From Pseudomonas sp. St316 (GTDB lineage: Bacteria > Pseudomonadota > Gammaproteobacteria > Pseudomonadales > Pseudomonadaceae), in assembly GCF_018325905.1 (NCBI RefSeq), contig NZ_AP021901.1:5922001-5986000 (forward strand): a stretch of 64,000 nucleotides of DNA, in the 5' to 3' direction. Below, in pieces: positions 36,432-48,570 of this stretch. Under the pieces are notes generated by a model, which was given only the letters and a program-made list of their open reading frames with translations, did no database searches and was not told the DNA's origin. The position numbers were made by a program, and so were the translations under genes. How positions within the stretch are numbered: the stretch's first letter is position 1; the number at the start of each line of letters is the position of its first letter.

Positions 36432-37297
36432 GAGTGACAGCGAGTGCCGAATTCATGCTCGAACCCGCTTTCTTTCCGCCGCAACCCAGCCAGGACGCCG
36501 GCAGCAGCCGCGACGCCATCGGCCTCGGCCAAGCAGCTGGCGTGGGCCTGAACACACGCCACGGCACCATCCTGACCCTGGAAGACATTAGCGTCAGTTT
36601 CGACGGCTTCAAGGCCTTGAACGCTTTGAACCTGTACATCGGCGTCGGCGAATTGCGCTGCATCATCGGGCCCAACGGCGCCGGCAAGACCACGCTGATG
36701 GACGTGATTACCGGCAAGACCCGCCCCAGCCATGGCAAGGCCTGGTTCGGCGAAACCCTGGACCTGACCCGCATGAGCGAAGTGGCGATCGCCCAGGCCG
36801 GCATCGGTCGCAAATTCCAGAAGCCCACGGTGTTCGAAGCATTGAGCGTGTTCGAGAACCTGGAACTGGCGCTCAAGACCGACAAGTCGGTGTGGGCCAG
36901 CCTGCGGGCCAAACTCACTGGCGAGCAGCACGATCGCATCAGCGACGTGCTCGAGACCATCCGCCTCACCACCTCGGTCAACCGTGCCGCCGGGTTGCTG
37001 TCCCACGGGCAGAAGCAGTTCCTGGAGATCGGCATGCTGCTGGTGCAAGACCCGCAATTGCTGCTGCTCGACGAGCCGGTGGCGGGCATGACCGACGCCG
37101 AGACCGAGTTCACCGCCGAGCTGTTCAAATCCTTGGCGGGCAAGCATTCGCTGATGGTGGTGGAGCACGACATGGGCTTCGTCGGCAGCATCGCCGACCA
37201 CGTGACAGTGTTGCACCAGGGCAGCGTGCTGGCCGAAGGGTCGCTGGAACAGGTGCAGGAAAATGAGCGGGTGATCGAGGTGTATCTCGGTCGTTGA
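36428..37297 (+). CDS. urtD: UrtD, urea ABC importer ATPase
   Basis: A 289-residue LivG-type ATPase with Walker A GPNGAGKTT, signature LSHGQKQFLEIGM and Walker B LLLDEPVAGMTDAE. An N-terminal leader of about 45 residues precedes the ATPase core, which starts near LTLEDISVSFDGFKAL; the ATG at 36428 overlaps the urtC stop (ATGA), so the extension is probably real, although a start just before the core cannot be excluded. Confidence 0.94.
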   Translation: MRVTASAEFMLEPAFFPPQPSQDAGSSRDAIGLGQAAGVGLNTRHGTILTLEDISVSFDGFKALNALNLYIGVGELRCIIGPNGAGKTTLMDVITGKTRPSHGKAWFGETLDLTRMSEVAIAQAGIGRKFQKPTVFEALSVFENLELALKTDKSVWASLRAKLTGEQHDRISDVLETIRLTTSVNRAAGLLSHGQKQFLEIGMLLVQDPQLLLLDEPVAGMTDAETEFTAELFKSLAGKHSLMVVEHDMGFVGSIADHVTVLHQGSVLAEGSLEQVQENERVIEVYLGR

Positions 37298-37319
37298 GGC
37301 GACCGAAGCTGGCTTTTAT

Positions 37320-37409
37320 GTGGGAGCGAGCTTGCTCGCGATAGCCATTGAACACTCACCATCATTGCTGACTGACCCACCGCTATCGCGAGCAAGCTCG
37401 CTCCCACAA
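37320..37409. repeat. Inverted REP pair between urtD and urtE
   Basis: GTGGGAGCGAGCTTGCTCGC from 37320 and its inverted copy ending GCTCCCAC at 37408 fill the 135-bp gap inside the operon. Confidence 0.85.
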
Positions 37410-37432
37410 GGGACTTGAGGAGAATCTGGAAG

Positions 37433-38131
37433 ATGCTGCAAGTCGACAAATTGCACCAGTACTACGGCGGTAGCCACATCCTGCGCGGCCTGTCTTTCGA
37501 CGCCAAGGTCGGCGAGGTGACCTGCCTGTTGGGGCGCAACGGCGTGGGCAAGACCACCCTGCTCAAATGCCTGATGGGCCTGTTGCCGGCCAAGGAAGGC
37601 GCGGTGAATTGGGAAGGCAAAGCCATCACTACGTTCAAGCCACACCAACGGGTGCATGCCGGCATCGCCTACGTGCCTCAGGGCCGGGAGATTTTCGGGC
37701 GGCTGACGGTGGAAGAAAACCTGCTGATGGGCCTGTCGCGGTTTCCCGGCTCCGAAGCCAAGGAGGTGCCGGCCTTCATCTACGAATTGTTCCCGGTGCT
37801 GCTGCAAATGAAACAGCGCCGGGGCGGTGACCTGTCCGGCGGCCAGCAACAGCAGCTCGCCATTGGCCGGGCCCTGGCCAGCCGTCCACGCCTGCTGATC
37901 CTCGACGAACCCACCGAAGGCATCCAGCCCTCGGTGATCAAGGAGATCGGCGTGGTGATCAAGAAACTGGCGGCCCGGGGCGACATGGCGATTTTGCTGG
38001 TGGAGCAGTTCTACGACTTCGCCGCCGAGCTGGCCGATCAGTACCTGGTGATGTCCCGGGGCGAGATCGTGCAGCAGGGCCGCGGAGAAAACATGGAAGC
38101 CGAGGGTGTGCGCGGGCTGGTTACGATCTAG
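37433..38131 (+). CDS. urtE: UrtE, urea ABC importer ATPase
   Basis: A 232-residue LivF-type ATPase with Walker A GRNGVGKTT, signature LSGGQQQQLAIGRAL and Walker B LLILDEPTEGIQPS; the EGIQPSVI sequence is typical for UrtE. ATG 37433 gives the family start MLQVDKLHQYYGGSHIL; GGAG lies 11 bp upstream. A start six codons upstream in frame is less likely. Last gene of the importer, 30 bp before ureD. Confidence 0.95.
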   Translation: MLQVDKLHQYYGGSHILRGLSFDAKVGEVTCLLGRNGVGKTTLLKCLMGLLPAKEGAVNWEGKAITTFKPHQRVHAGIAYVPQGREIFGRLTVEENLLMGLSRFPGSEAKEVPAFIYELFPVLLQMKQRRGGDLSGGQQQQLAIGRALASRPRLLILDEPTEGIQPSVIKEIGVVIKKLAARGDMAILLVEQFYDFAAELADQYLVMSRGEIVQQGRGENMEAEGVRGLVTI

Positions 38132-38161
38132 TCTGTAGCGTCCTGACGATAATCAGAAATC

Positions 38162-39013
38162 ATGAATCTACCTGTCTCTTCATTGACACCTTCGGCCCTC
38201 TTCACCCCCAGCTGGCATGCCGAGCTGGAACTGGGTTACGCCCGATTCGGCGATTGCACGCGCCCGGTACAGCGTCGCCATAAAGGCCCGCTGCGGGTGC
38301 AGAAGCACTTGTACGCCGAAGGCCCCGGCGTGTGCCAGCACATCATTGTCCATCCGCCCGGCGGGATAGCCGGCGGTGACCGGCTGGACATTTCAGCCCA
38401 TGTCGGCCCGGGCGCCTGGGCGCAGTTGACCAGCCCCGGCGCGGCCAAGTGGTATCGCGCCGCCGGCCCGGCGTACCAGCAGTTGACCCTGAGCGTGGCC
38501 GCCGGCGCGACCCTGGAATGGCTGCCCCAGGAAACCATCGTCTTCAGCGCGGCCCAGGCCGAACTGAGCACCAGCATCGACCTGCTGGGCGACGGGCGCC
38601 TGTTCTACTGGGACATGGTTGCCCTCGGCCGCCCGGCCAGCGGCGAGCGGTTCGACCTGGGGCATTTTCAGTCGCGCCTGGACATTCGCCGCGACGGCCA
38701 GTTGCTGTGGCATGAACGCCAGCGCATTGTGGGCGGCGATGGATTGCTCGACTCGCCCATCGGGTTGGGCGGCGATCCGGTGTTCGCCACGTTGTTGGTG
38801 ACCGGCGAAATCGACAGCGAGCTGCTGGAACAATGCCGTTCCCTGGGCCATGACGTACGTGGCGACCTGACCCAATTGCCCGGCCTGGTCGTGGCCCGCT
38901 GTCTGGCGAGCGAAGCGTTGCTGGCGCGGGGGTGGCTGATTGCATTGTGGCGTTTGCTCAGGCCTGCATTGCTGGGAAGAGAGGCCATGCCACCCAGGAT
39001 CTGGAGTACCTGA
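38162..39013 (+). CDS. ureD: UreD, urease accessory protein
   Basis: A 283-residue cytoplasmic chaperone that binds apo-urease with UreF and UreG so that nickel can be inserted. It has the family motifs [48 protein letters not shown] and [10 protein letters not shown]. Length is normal. It begins 30 bp after urtE, so is probably transcribed with the urt genes, and starts the urease structural operon. Confidence 0.96.
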   Translation: MNLPVSSLTPSALFTPSWHAELELGYARFGDCTRPVQRRHKGPLRVQKHLYAEGPGVCQHIIVHPPGGIAGGDRLDISAHVGPGAWAQLTSPGAAKWYRAAGPAYQQLTLSVAAGATLEWLPQETIVFSAAQAELSTSIDLLGDGRLFYWDMVALGRPASGERFDLGHFQSRLDIRRDGQLLWHERQRIVGGDGLLDSPIGLGGDPVFATLLVTGEIDSELLEQCRSLGHDVRGDLTQLPGLVVARCLASEALLARGWLIALWRLLRPALLGREAMPPRIWST

Positions 39014-39024
39014 ATCTGCTTTTC

Positions 39025-39200
39025 TGTGGGAGCAATGGTGTGGAAGCAATGACTTTCTGTGGGAGCAAAGCTTGCTCGCGATGAACGATAACGCGGTCCT
39101 TCTGACCAACCGAGTCGCGGCAATCGCGAGCAAGCTTTGCTCCCACAGGCTCTGCTCTCACGGGTGTTGTTCCCACAGGCCCGCTCCCACAGGGGAATGT
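39025..39200. repeat. REP-derived repeats between ureD and ureA
   Basis: GTGGGAGCAAAGCTTGCTCGC (39059, quoted approximately) and its inverted copy GCGAGCAAGCTTTGCTCCCAC near 39128 form a pair; short CTGTGGGAGCAA and TCCCACAGG fragments flank them from 39025 to 39200. The gap of 228 bp holds no gene. Confidence 0.8.
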
Positions 39201-39241
39201 GTTTACCGCAAAATTTTTCTATCTGCCCTTATGGATTGCAC

Positions 39242-39544
39242 ATGGACCTGACCCCACGCGAAAAAGACAAGCTGCTGATCTTCACCGCCGGCCTCGTCGC
39301 CGAACGACGGTTGGCCCGCGGCTTGAAGCTCAACTACCCGGAGGCCATGGCCTATATTTCCGCGGCCCTGCTCGAAGGCGCCCGTGACGGCCAGACCGTC
39401 GCCGAGCTGATGCACTACGGCACCACATTGCTCAGCCGCGAGCAGGTGATGGAAGGCATCCCGGAAATGATCCCGGAGATCCAGGTCGAGGCGACGTTTC
39501 CCGACGGCACCAAACTGGTCACCGTCCATCAACCTATCGCCTGA
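39242..39544 (+). CDS. ureA: UreA, urease gamma subunit
   Basis: The 100-residue smallest subunit of the (alpha-beta-gamma)3 urease. It begins [20 protein letters not shown] and contains [20 protein letters not shown] and [18 protein letters not shown], all typical. The frame is open to 39137 upstream, but that part is REP sequence. Separated from ureB by two acetyltransferase genes, an arrangement seen at PA4865-PA4867 with one such gene. Confidence 0.97.
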   Translation: MDLTPREKDKLLIFTAGLVAERRLARGLKLNYPEAMAYISAALLEGARDGQTVAELMHYGTTLLSREQVMEGIPEMIPEIQVEATFPDGTKLVTVHQPIA

Positions 39545-39552
39545 GGCGCGTC

Positions 39553-40929
<1,377 letters not shown>

Positions 40930-40952
40930 GTCATGGGGGCCTGCACGGACCT

Positions 40953-41019
40953 CATCGCGAGCAAGCTCGCTCCCACATTTGACCGCGCTTTCCTGTGGGA
41001 GCGAGCTTGCTCGCGATGA
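40953..41019. repeat. Inverted REP pair between ureB and ureC
   Basis: GCGAGCAAGCTCGCTCCCAC (40957-40976) and its inverted copy GTGGGAGCGAGCTTGCTCGC (40996-41015) are only about 20 bp apart, making a compact REPIN-like hairpin in the 139-bp gap. Confidence 0.87.
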
Positions 41020-41068
41020 GTGAGCGAAGCGAACGGTTCCGAAATCAATTGAATCTCAAGGCAAGCAT

Positions 41069-42769
<1,701 letters not shown>

Positions 42770-42796
42770 ATGGAATGAGGACCTGAGAGCAAGCCT

Positions 42797-42822
42797 TGTG
42801 GGAGCAAAGCTTGCGCCCACAG
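42797..42822. repeat. Partial REP after ureC
   Basis: GTGGGAGCAAAGCTTGCGCCC with CACAGG after it is a degraded REP palindrome in the ureC-cbpM gap. Confidence 0.6.
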
Positions 42823-42848
42823 GTTGGCGCTTGCTCATTGACCGTTTT

Positions 42849-43148
42849 TCACTCCACCAACCGCCCCAACCGCTGCTTGAGCATGCGGTTTTCGCTGCGC
42901 AGTTGCTGCACTTCCTCCAGCAGGTCCAGCGCCAGGGCGACGCCTTCCCACTCCAGCTCCAGCTCGCGGCGCAGCTTGGCCGCACGGCGGGCCAGGACCA
43001 GTTCGTAGTCGGTGAAACGCCAATCCGTCGGGGCCGCGCCTTGGGGTTCGAGAATGCCATGGGCGACGATCTCGATCACATGGACATCCGCCAACGCGGC
43101 GGCCTCGCAGAATTCCGTCAGGGTCAGTTCAATGATCGGGTTGTTCAT
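42849..43148 (-). CDS. cbpM: CbpM, chaperone modulator
   Basis: A 99-residue MerR-like small protein that binds the J domain of CbpA and inhibits it. Features are an N-terminal helix-turn-helix-like region (TLTEFCEAAALADVHVIEIV), GILEP and a C-terminal coiled coil (LEEVQQLRSENRMLKQRLGRLVE, about 77-99, quoted in part). It lies 48 bp downstream of cbpA in the usual order. Confidence 0.9.
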   Translation of the reverse strand: MNNPIIELTLTEFCEAAALADVHVIEIVAHGILEPQGAAPTDWRFTDYELVLARRAAKLRRELELEWEGVALALDLLEEVQQLRSENRMLKQRLGRLVE

Positions 43149-43196
43149 GGTCTGCTTCTCCCAATGCTTTAACCGTCGAGTGTAGGCGCTGTCGAA

Positions 43197-44135
43197 TCAG
43201 AAATTTTCCCGCGGATCGAACGCAGCCTTCTTCGCCAGTTCCGCCCACAACGCCTTGACCGCCTCGTCGCTGGCCTTTGGCATCACGGCCTTGAGCTGCA
43301 CGAACAGATAACCGCGCTCGCCGGCCTTGTTGCGCAGGCCGTGGCCCTTGGCGCGCATGCGCTGGCCGTTCTGGCTGCCGGCCGGGACCTTGAGGTTGAT
43401 CTTGCCGGTGAGGGTCGGCACCGCCACTTCCGTACCCAGCGCCAATTCCCACGGCGCCAGGGGCAAGGTGATGATTAGGTCCTGGCCTTCGACGTCGAAC
43501 TTGGGGTGCGGCGCGAAACGAATGGTCAGGTACAAATCGCCATTGGCACCACCACCGATGCCCGGCGCACCCTGACCCTTGAGGCGGATGCGCTCGCCGT
43601 CGGTCACCCCCAGTGGAATCTTCACATTCAGGCTTTTGCTGGTGTTGCTCACGTGCTGGCCGGCCGCGTTGTACTGCGGCACCTGGAAGCTGACCTTTTT
43701 CGACTCGCTCGACAGGGACTCTTCCAGGAAGATCGGTAATTCCATTTCCACGTCTTGCCCTCGACGGCCGGCGCTGCGACCTGACTGCCCACCACCGAAA
43801 CCCGGCCCACGATTGCCAAAGATCGAACTGAAGAAGTCCGAGAAGTCCCCGGTGTCCTGGCCGCCAAAACCACCACGGCTCTGCCAACCCGGCGGGCCCT
43901 GGAACGGCTGGCCGTGCTGGCCGTAGCGGCGCAGGTCGTCGTATTCGGCGCGCTTGTCGGCGCTTTTCAGTGCTTCATAGGCTTCGGAGACGTCCTTGAA
44001 CTTGGTCTCGGCGTCCTTTTCCTTGCTCACATCCGGGTGGTACTTGCGCGCCAGTTTGCGATAGGCGGCCTTGATCGTGGCGTCGTCGGCCGTCGGCTCG
44101 ACGCCCAGGATCTTGTAATAGTCTTTGAAGTCCAT
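43197..44135 (-). CDS. cbpA: CbpA, DnaJ-like co-chaperone
   Basis: A 312-residue J-domain protein that stimulates DnaK and binds curved DNA. The J domain is residues 1-70 with the HPD motif (KYHPDVSK) and a Gly/Phe-rich linker ([15 protein letters not shown]), followed by the C-terminal peptide-binding domains ([19 protein letters not shown]). The zinc-finger of DnaJ is absent, as in CbpA. The frame opens at 44219, but ATG 44135 gives the canonical [12 protein letters not shown]. Divergent from the Hsp70-like gene across 297 bp. Confidence 0.93.
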   Translation of the reverse strand: MDFKDYYKILGVEPTADDATIKAAYRKLARKYHPDVSKEKDAETKFKDVSEAYEALKSADKRAEYDDLRRYGQHGQPFQGPPGWQSRGGFGGQDTGDFSDFFSSIFGNRGPGFGGGQSGRSAGRRGQDVEMELPIFLEESLSSESKKVSFQVPQYNAAGQHVSNTSKSLNVKIPLGVTDGERIRLKGQGAPGIGGGANGDLYLTIRFAPHPKFDVEGQDLIITLPLAPWELALGTEVAVPTLTGKINLKVPAGSQNGQRMRAKGHGLRNKAGERGYLFVQLKAVMPKASDEAVKALWAELAKKAAFDPRENF

Positions 44136-44432
44136 TGAAGGATCACCATCCATTATCGATATAGCACCGCCATGCACAGCATGCTCGTGGTACAAGCCCC
44201 GGAGTTTGACCAATCTCAAGGTTTGTGACCGGGCGGCGCATCAGAAGTTTATCGGCAGCCGGTCGCGGTTCTTGTGCTCGCCCTGTGGCTACCAGGCCCA
44301 TGCCAGCAAGTTTGGGGGTAAAAGGGCCGCTTTCAAGGCCAAGGTTTGTGAATTAGCGGATAACCGGCCTTCGAATCCGCGCCGCACTGACATACACTGC
44401 GCGGCCGTTTTTTCAACTGGAACCCGAAAGAC
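44136..44432. other. 297-bp divergent gap between cbpA and the Hsp70-like gene
   Basis: Must carry both promoters. I see no convincing -35/-10 pair, heat-shock promoter or repeat. Confidence 0.4.
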
Positions 44433-45707
44433 ATGAAAAACGCATCCCCGGCCCGTGCCTGCGGCATCGACTTTGGCACGTCCAACTCCACTGTCGGCTG
44501 GCTGCGCCCCGGCATGGAAACGTTGATCGCGCTGGAGGACGACAAGATCACCCTGCCTTCGGTGGTCTTTTTCAATCTCGAGGAACGTCGCCCGGTGTAT
44601 GGTCGCCTGGCCCTGCACGAATACCTGGAAGGCTACGAAGGCCGGCTGATGCGCTCGCTCAAGAGCCTGCTGGGCTCCAAGCTGATCAAGCACGACACCA
44701 GCGTGTTGGGCACGGCCATGCCCTTCAAGGATCTGCTGGGGCTGTTCATCGGCCAGCTGAAGAAACGCGCCGAAGCCACCGCCGGTCGGGAATTCGAAGA
44801 AGTGGTGCTGGGGCGCCCGGTGTTTTTCGTCGACGACGATGAAATGGCCGACCAGGAAGCGGAAAACACCTTGGTAGACGTCGCCCGCGCCATCGGTTTC
44901 AAGGAAGTTTCGTTCCAGTACGAACCCATCGCGGCGGCCTTCGACTATGAGTCGACCATCGAGAAAGAAGAGCTGGTGCTGATCGTCGACATCGGCGGCG
45001 GTACCTCGGACTTCTCCCTGGTGCGCCTGTCCCCGGAGCGTCGCACCCACGACAACCGTCACGCCGACATCCTCGCCACCGGTGGCGTGCACATCGGCGG
45101 CACCGATTTCGACAAACAACTGAGCTTGCAGGGTGTGATGCCGCTGTTCGGCTACGGCAGCCGCATGAAAAGCGGCGCCTACATGCCCACCAGCCACCAC
45201 ATGAACCTGGCGACCTGGCACACCATCAACGCGGTGTACTCGCAAAAATCCACCCTGGCCCTGGGCAGCATGCGCTACGACATCGAAGACACCGGCGGCA
45301 TCGACCGGCTGTTCAAACTGATCGAACAGCGCGCCGGGCACTGGCTGGCGATGGAAGTGGAAGAAACCAAGATCGAGCTGACCCACGCCGTCCAGCGCCA
45401 CGTGCCGCTGGACCGGATCGAACCAGGCCTGAGCGTGGACCTGAGCCGGGCCTTGTTCGAGTCGGCCATCGACGGCCTTCTGGAGCGGGTACGCGGCAGC
45501 GTCACGCAGTTGCTCAACGATGCCAACGTGAGGGTCGATCAGGTTGACACGGTGTTCTTCACCGGGGGTTCCAGCGGCATCCCGGCGCTGCGCAACAGCG
45601 TCTCGGCGATGCTGCCCCAGGCGCGGCATGTGGAAGGCAACATCTTCGGCAGTATTGGCAGCGGGTTGGCGATCGAGGCGATGAAGCGCTACGGCACGCA
45701 GGCCTGA
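44433..45707 (+). CDS. yegD: YegD-like short Hsp70 family protein
   Basis: A 424-residue protein made of the Hsp70 ATPase domain alone, without the peptide-binding domain (DnaK is about 640). The three nucleotide motifs are seen: GIDFGTSNST at 12, VDIGGGTSDFSLV near 187, and FTGGSSGIPALRN near 380. It probably binds ATP; its client is unknown. Pairing with the divergent cbpA-cbpM genes suggests a chaperone role, perhaps with CbpA as J-protein, which is inference. Confidence 0.88.
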   Translation: MKNASPARACGIDFGTSNSTVGWLRPGMETLIALEDDKITLPSVVFFNLEERRPVYGRLALHEYLEGYEGRLMRSLKSLLGSKLIKHDTSVLGTAMPFKDLLGLFIGQLKKRAEATAGREFEEVVLGRPVFFVDDDEMADQEAENTLVDVARAIGFKEVSFQYEPIAAAFDYESTIEKEELVLIVDIGGGTSDFSLVRLSPERRTHDNRHADILATGGVHIGGTDFDKQLSLQGVMPLFGYGSRMKSGAYMPTSHHMNLATWHTINAVYSQKSTLALGSMRYDIEDTGGIDRLFKLIEQRAGHWLAMEVEETKIELTHAVQRHVPLDRIEPGLSVDLSRALFESAIDGLLERVRGSVTQLLNDANVRVDQVDTVFFTGGSSGIPALRNSVSAMLPQARHVEGNIFGSIGSGLAIEAMKRYGTQA

Positions 45708-45726
45708 CCTGACACCGAGGCGCCAG

Positions 45727-45811
45727 CATCGCGAGCAAGCTCGCTCCCACAGTTGACCGGGTTCTTCAGAAGGAATGCGGTTGACTGTGGGAGCGAGCTT
45801 GCTCGCGATGG
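45727..45811. repeat. Inverted REP pair after yegD
   Basis: GCGAGCAAGCTCGCTCCCAC (45731-45750) and the inverted copy GTGGGAGCGAGCTTGCTCGC (45787-45806), between convergent genes. Confidence 0.85.
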
Positions 45812-45839
45812 CGTCAGATCAGACGCCACACCCACCGGA

Positions 45840-46852
45840 TCAAACCATCCCCACCTGTTTCAACTCACTCTTGAGGTACGCATAGTAGATCGGTCCCGCC
45901 ACCACCCCGGCAGACCGAAGGCGGCTTCGAACACCAGCATCGCCATGAGCAATTCCCAGGACTTGGCGCTGATCTGCCCGCCGACGATGCGGGCGTTGAG
46001 GAAGTATTCGAGCTTGTGGATCACGATCAGGTAACACAGCGCCGCCACGGCGACCCAGATCGACAGCGACAAGCCGACAATGGTGATCAGGGTATTGGAC
46101 ATCAGGTTGCCGATGACCGGCAGCAGCCCCAGCAGGAAGGTCATCACGATCAGGGTCTTGGTCAGCGGCAGCTTTATCCCGAACAGCGGCAACACCACCG
46201 CCAGGAAAATCCCGGTGAAGAAGGTGTTGAGCAGGGAAATCTTGATTTGGGCGAAGACGATGTTGCGAAACGCCTTGACCAGCAGGTTCAAGCGATCGAA
46301 CAACGCGGCCGCCAAGGGCTTGCGCTTGGTCAGGTCGGGGATGCGCTGCAGGGCAACGATGGCCCCCAGCACCATGCCGATCAGCAACGTCACGAACATG
46401 TGGGCCGCGTCCTTGCCCACCAGTTGCAACTCGCTCAGGTGCTTGCTCATCCAGTCGCCAATCGCCACCCGGAACTCAGCGGCGCTGGCCGGCAGGTAGG
46501 CGTCGATGAACGGCGGCAATTGCCCACGGGCGCGATCGACCACGGTCATGAACTTGTCCAGGGACGCGCCTGGGTTTTCCGCCTCATGCAGCAGGAAACT
46601 GAAGGCACCGGCGAAGATCAACGTCAGCACACTGACCACCAGCGTGCCCAGCAACGCCACCGCCAGCCAGCGAGCACGACGGCCTTCGATCAATCGTTGC
46701 AATTGCGGGGTGAGCATGTTGACCAGTTCGAACACCAGCAGCCCGGCCAGCAAGCTCGGCAACAGGCGCAGCGGCAGCACCAGCAACAGCCCACCAAAAA
46801 TGATCACCCAACTGATCACCAACAACACATGACGCTGAGAAAACGTTGGCAT
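45840..46852 (-). pseudogene. AI-2E-type permease gene with a -1 frameshift near its 3' end
   Basis: A PerM/YdiK (PF01594) polytopic membrane protein of about 336 residues; family members have been linked to AI-2 export or ion transport. The open frame from ATG 46852 ends at 45860 with the non-homologous tail WWRDRSTMRTSRVS. The expected family ending, VVAGPIYYAYLKSELKQVGM, is present in the next frame and stops at 45840. One G missing in the run at 45905-45908 (CCCC on the plus strand; CCGGGGTGG would need five G) explains it. Either a real mutation or a sequencing error. If real, only the last 20 or so residues are altered and the protein may still insert in the membrane. Confidence 0.85.
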
Positions 46853-46978
46853 ACAGCCTCAGGACAAAACGGCGTGAAAGGATCGGCAGTCTGCCAGCGA
46901 TCCGCTGGCAGCACTAGGCATTGTGTCGGCCGACCTTGGTCGCAGTTCAGGGTTTTTTTGTAACTTTTGCGCCGCCCC

Positions 46979-47051
46979 CATCGCGAGCAAGCTCGCTCCC
47001 ACAGTAGATCAGTGGTGCCCGGTCCATTGTGGGAGCGAGCTTGCTCGCGAT
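46979..47051. repeat. Inverted REP pair between the permease and psiF
   Basis: GCGAGCAAGCTCGCTCCCAC (46983-47002) and the inverted copy beginning GTGGGAGCGAGCTTGCTCGC at 47030, 25-bp spacer, in a 219-bp gap with nothing else recognised. Confidence 0.85.
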
Positions 47052-47071
47052 AACGCCCATGGATTCAACGC

Positions 47072-47362
47072 TTATTTGTTCTTCAGGCAATCACTCATGA
47101 ACGCCTTGCGGGCGTCCCCCTTCAGGGCCTGGGTGGTCGCCGTGGCGTTGCAGGTCTTCATGCGTGCCTGAGGCGTGCTCGGCGCAGCAGGGGTGGCCTT
47201 GAGGCAGTTACTCATGAAGGCCTTGCGCTCGTCGCCCTTGAGCGCCTTGGCGGTAGCGTCGGCGTTGCAGGTGGTCATCTTGGTCTGCTGCGCCGTCGCG
47301 GCGAAGCCCTGGGAACACAGCAGCAAACCGATCATCAATAAAGGGACACGAAGCATCTTCAT
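47072..47362 (-). CDS. psiF: PsiF-repeat small exported protein
   Basis: A 96-residue periplasmic protein with a signal peptide (LLLCSQGFA/AT) and two PsiF repeats, KMTTCNADATAKALKGDER and RMKTCNATATTQALKGDAR, each followed by KAFMS(N/D)CLK; the two cysteines per repeat probably form disulfides. The E. coli homologue is induced by phosphate starvation; function unknown. ATG 47362 has AGGAG upstream and is preferred to the in-frame codon at 47383. Confidence 0.88.
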   Translation of the reverse strand: MKMLRVPLLMIGLLLCSQGFAATAQQTKMTTCNADATAKALKGDERKAFMSNCLKATPAAPSTPQARMKTCNATATTQALKGDARKAFMSDCLKNK

Positions 47363-47466
47363 GGTGGTTCTCCTGACTGCCACACGAGGGTGTGACGATG
47401 AAATGCAGTGTAGACAAAGCCTGTTACATCTTCACCAGGTTGTCCCGCACGGCCTGATCTACCGCC

Positions 47467-47485
47467 ATCGCGAGCAAGCTCCCAC
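47467..47485. repeat. Truncated REP between psiF and the lipase gene
   Basis: CATCGCGAGCAAGCTCCCAC, a REP half with an internal deletion of the loop side (GCTCG missing). The 190-bp gap also has CTTGCCCGCGA further on. Confidence 0.55.
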
Positions 47486-47553
47486 TATGAACCGAGCAAC
47501 ACCAATCTACTGTAGGGGCTTGCCCGCGAAGAACGATAACGCGGCCCAACGGG

Positions 47554-48444
47554 CTACACCCCGGCCGCCTTCAACCGCTCGGCATGCTCGACAAACAAGC
47601 GGATCGGCTCGGCCCCCTTGCCCACCAGCCCCAGCGATTGGTTGACGATATCGAAGTGGTCCAGCGGATAGTCATCGCCGATGACAGTGCCCAGGTGCGA
47701 GCTGTAGCGTCCGACCATGCCGTCGCATTGCCCCGCCTCCCTCACAAACGTGCGAGCAAATAAACGGCAGCTGCGGTGAGTGCCGTCGAACAGGTTGCGC
47801 CCCTTGTCGGTCTTGCCCGGCTGCAAGGTGCCGGACCACGAGTAATAGCGCACGCCATTAACCTCTTCCGGCCCCTGCCCGCCCCAGATCTGCGGCAGGC
47901 CCTGTGGATAACGTTGATTGAACAGCGCCACCCCGACGCTGGTCAGGGAGGCATGGGAAGCGTGGATATCCACCGGCAGCTTCGGCCCGCGATAGCCGGT
48001 GTCCAGCAGGCTCATCAGGGCGTTGATCAGGCGCAGCACGGTACTGAGCACACGCCCCTTGGCACTGTCGGCCGGGTAGTGGAGTTGCAGGTAATCCGCC
48101 AGTTCGGAGCCGTGGTTGGGGCCGGCCACCGAGGTGACCGACGCTACCAGGTCCGGGCGTTTGGCGGCCGCATAGCGGGCGGTGAGGCTGCCCTGGCTGT
48201 GGCCGATCAGGTTGACTTTCTGCGCACCGGTTTGCCGCAGGATCTCCTCGATCCGTGCCAGCAACTGCTCGCCGCGCACCTCGGAAGAATGCAGCGGCGA
48301 AACCTTCACCGCCACGACGACGGCCCCGCCGCGACGCAACGCCGAAACGATCCCATACCAGTACGGATACAACACCAGGCGTATGAACCCGAGCATACCC
48401 GGGACCAGTACCAGCGGATAACGAGTGGCGCAGCGTTGCGACAT
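47554..48444 (-). CDS. Family I lipase-like alpha/beta hydrolase without signal peptide
   Basis: A 296-residue lipase of the Pseudomonas family I type. It has YPLVLVPGMLGF (oxyanion region), the nucleophile elbow NLIGHSQGSLTARYAA with the serine in GHSQG, and LDHFDIVNQSLG with the likely catalytic His. Cys residues in HRSCRLF and GQCDGMVG match the conserved disulfide pair. Unlike secreted LipA there is no signal peptide, and no lipase foldase (lif) gene is adjacent, so it may stay in the cell or use another route. ATG 48444 follows AAGGA; the frame is open to 48501. Confidence 0.83.
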   Translation of the reverse strand: MSQRCATRYPLVLVPGMLGFIRLVLYPYWYGIVSALRRGGAVVVAVKVSPLHSSEVRGEQLLARIEEILRQTGAQKVNLIGHSQGSLTARYAAAKRPDLVASVTSVAGPNHGSELADYLQLHYPADSAKGRVLSTVLRLINALMSLLDTGYRGPKLPVDIHASHASLTSVGVALFNQRYPQGLPQIWGGQGPEEVNGVRYYSWSGTLQPGKTDKGRNLFDGTHRSCRLFARTFVREAGQCDGMVGRYSSHLGTVIGDDYPLDHFDIVNQSLGLVGKGAEPIRLFVEHAERLKAAGV

Positions 48445-48570
48445 GGCGACATCCTTGTGATCGAGAGGAGTCATCATCAGTACTGATGATGACCCGTCCA
48501 TGACACCCGTGTCACTGCCATGGACCCGTGGTCAAAGATTGCGCCCGTTGTGCCGCGCAGCAGCCCTTTT

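Noticed and set aside
44289..45629. 446-residue minus-strand frame opposite the Hsp70-like gene
   Set aside because: The plus-strand Hsp70 ATPase motifs are all intact, so this is a shadow frame.
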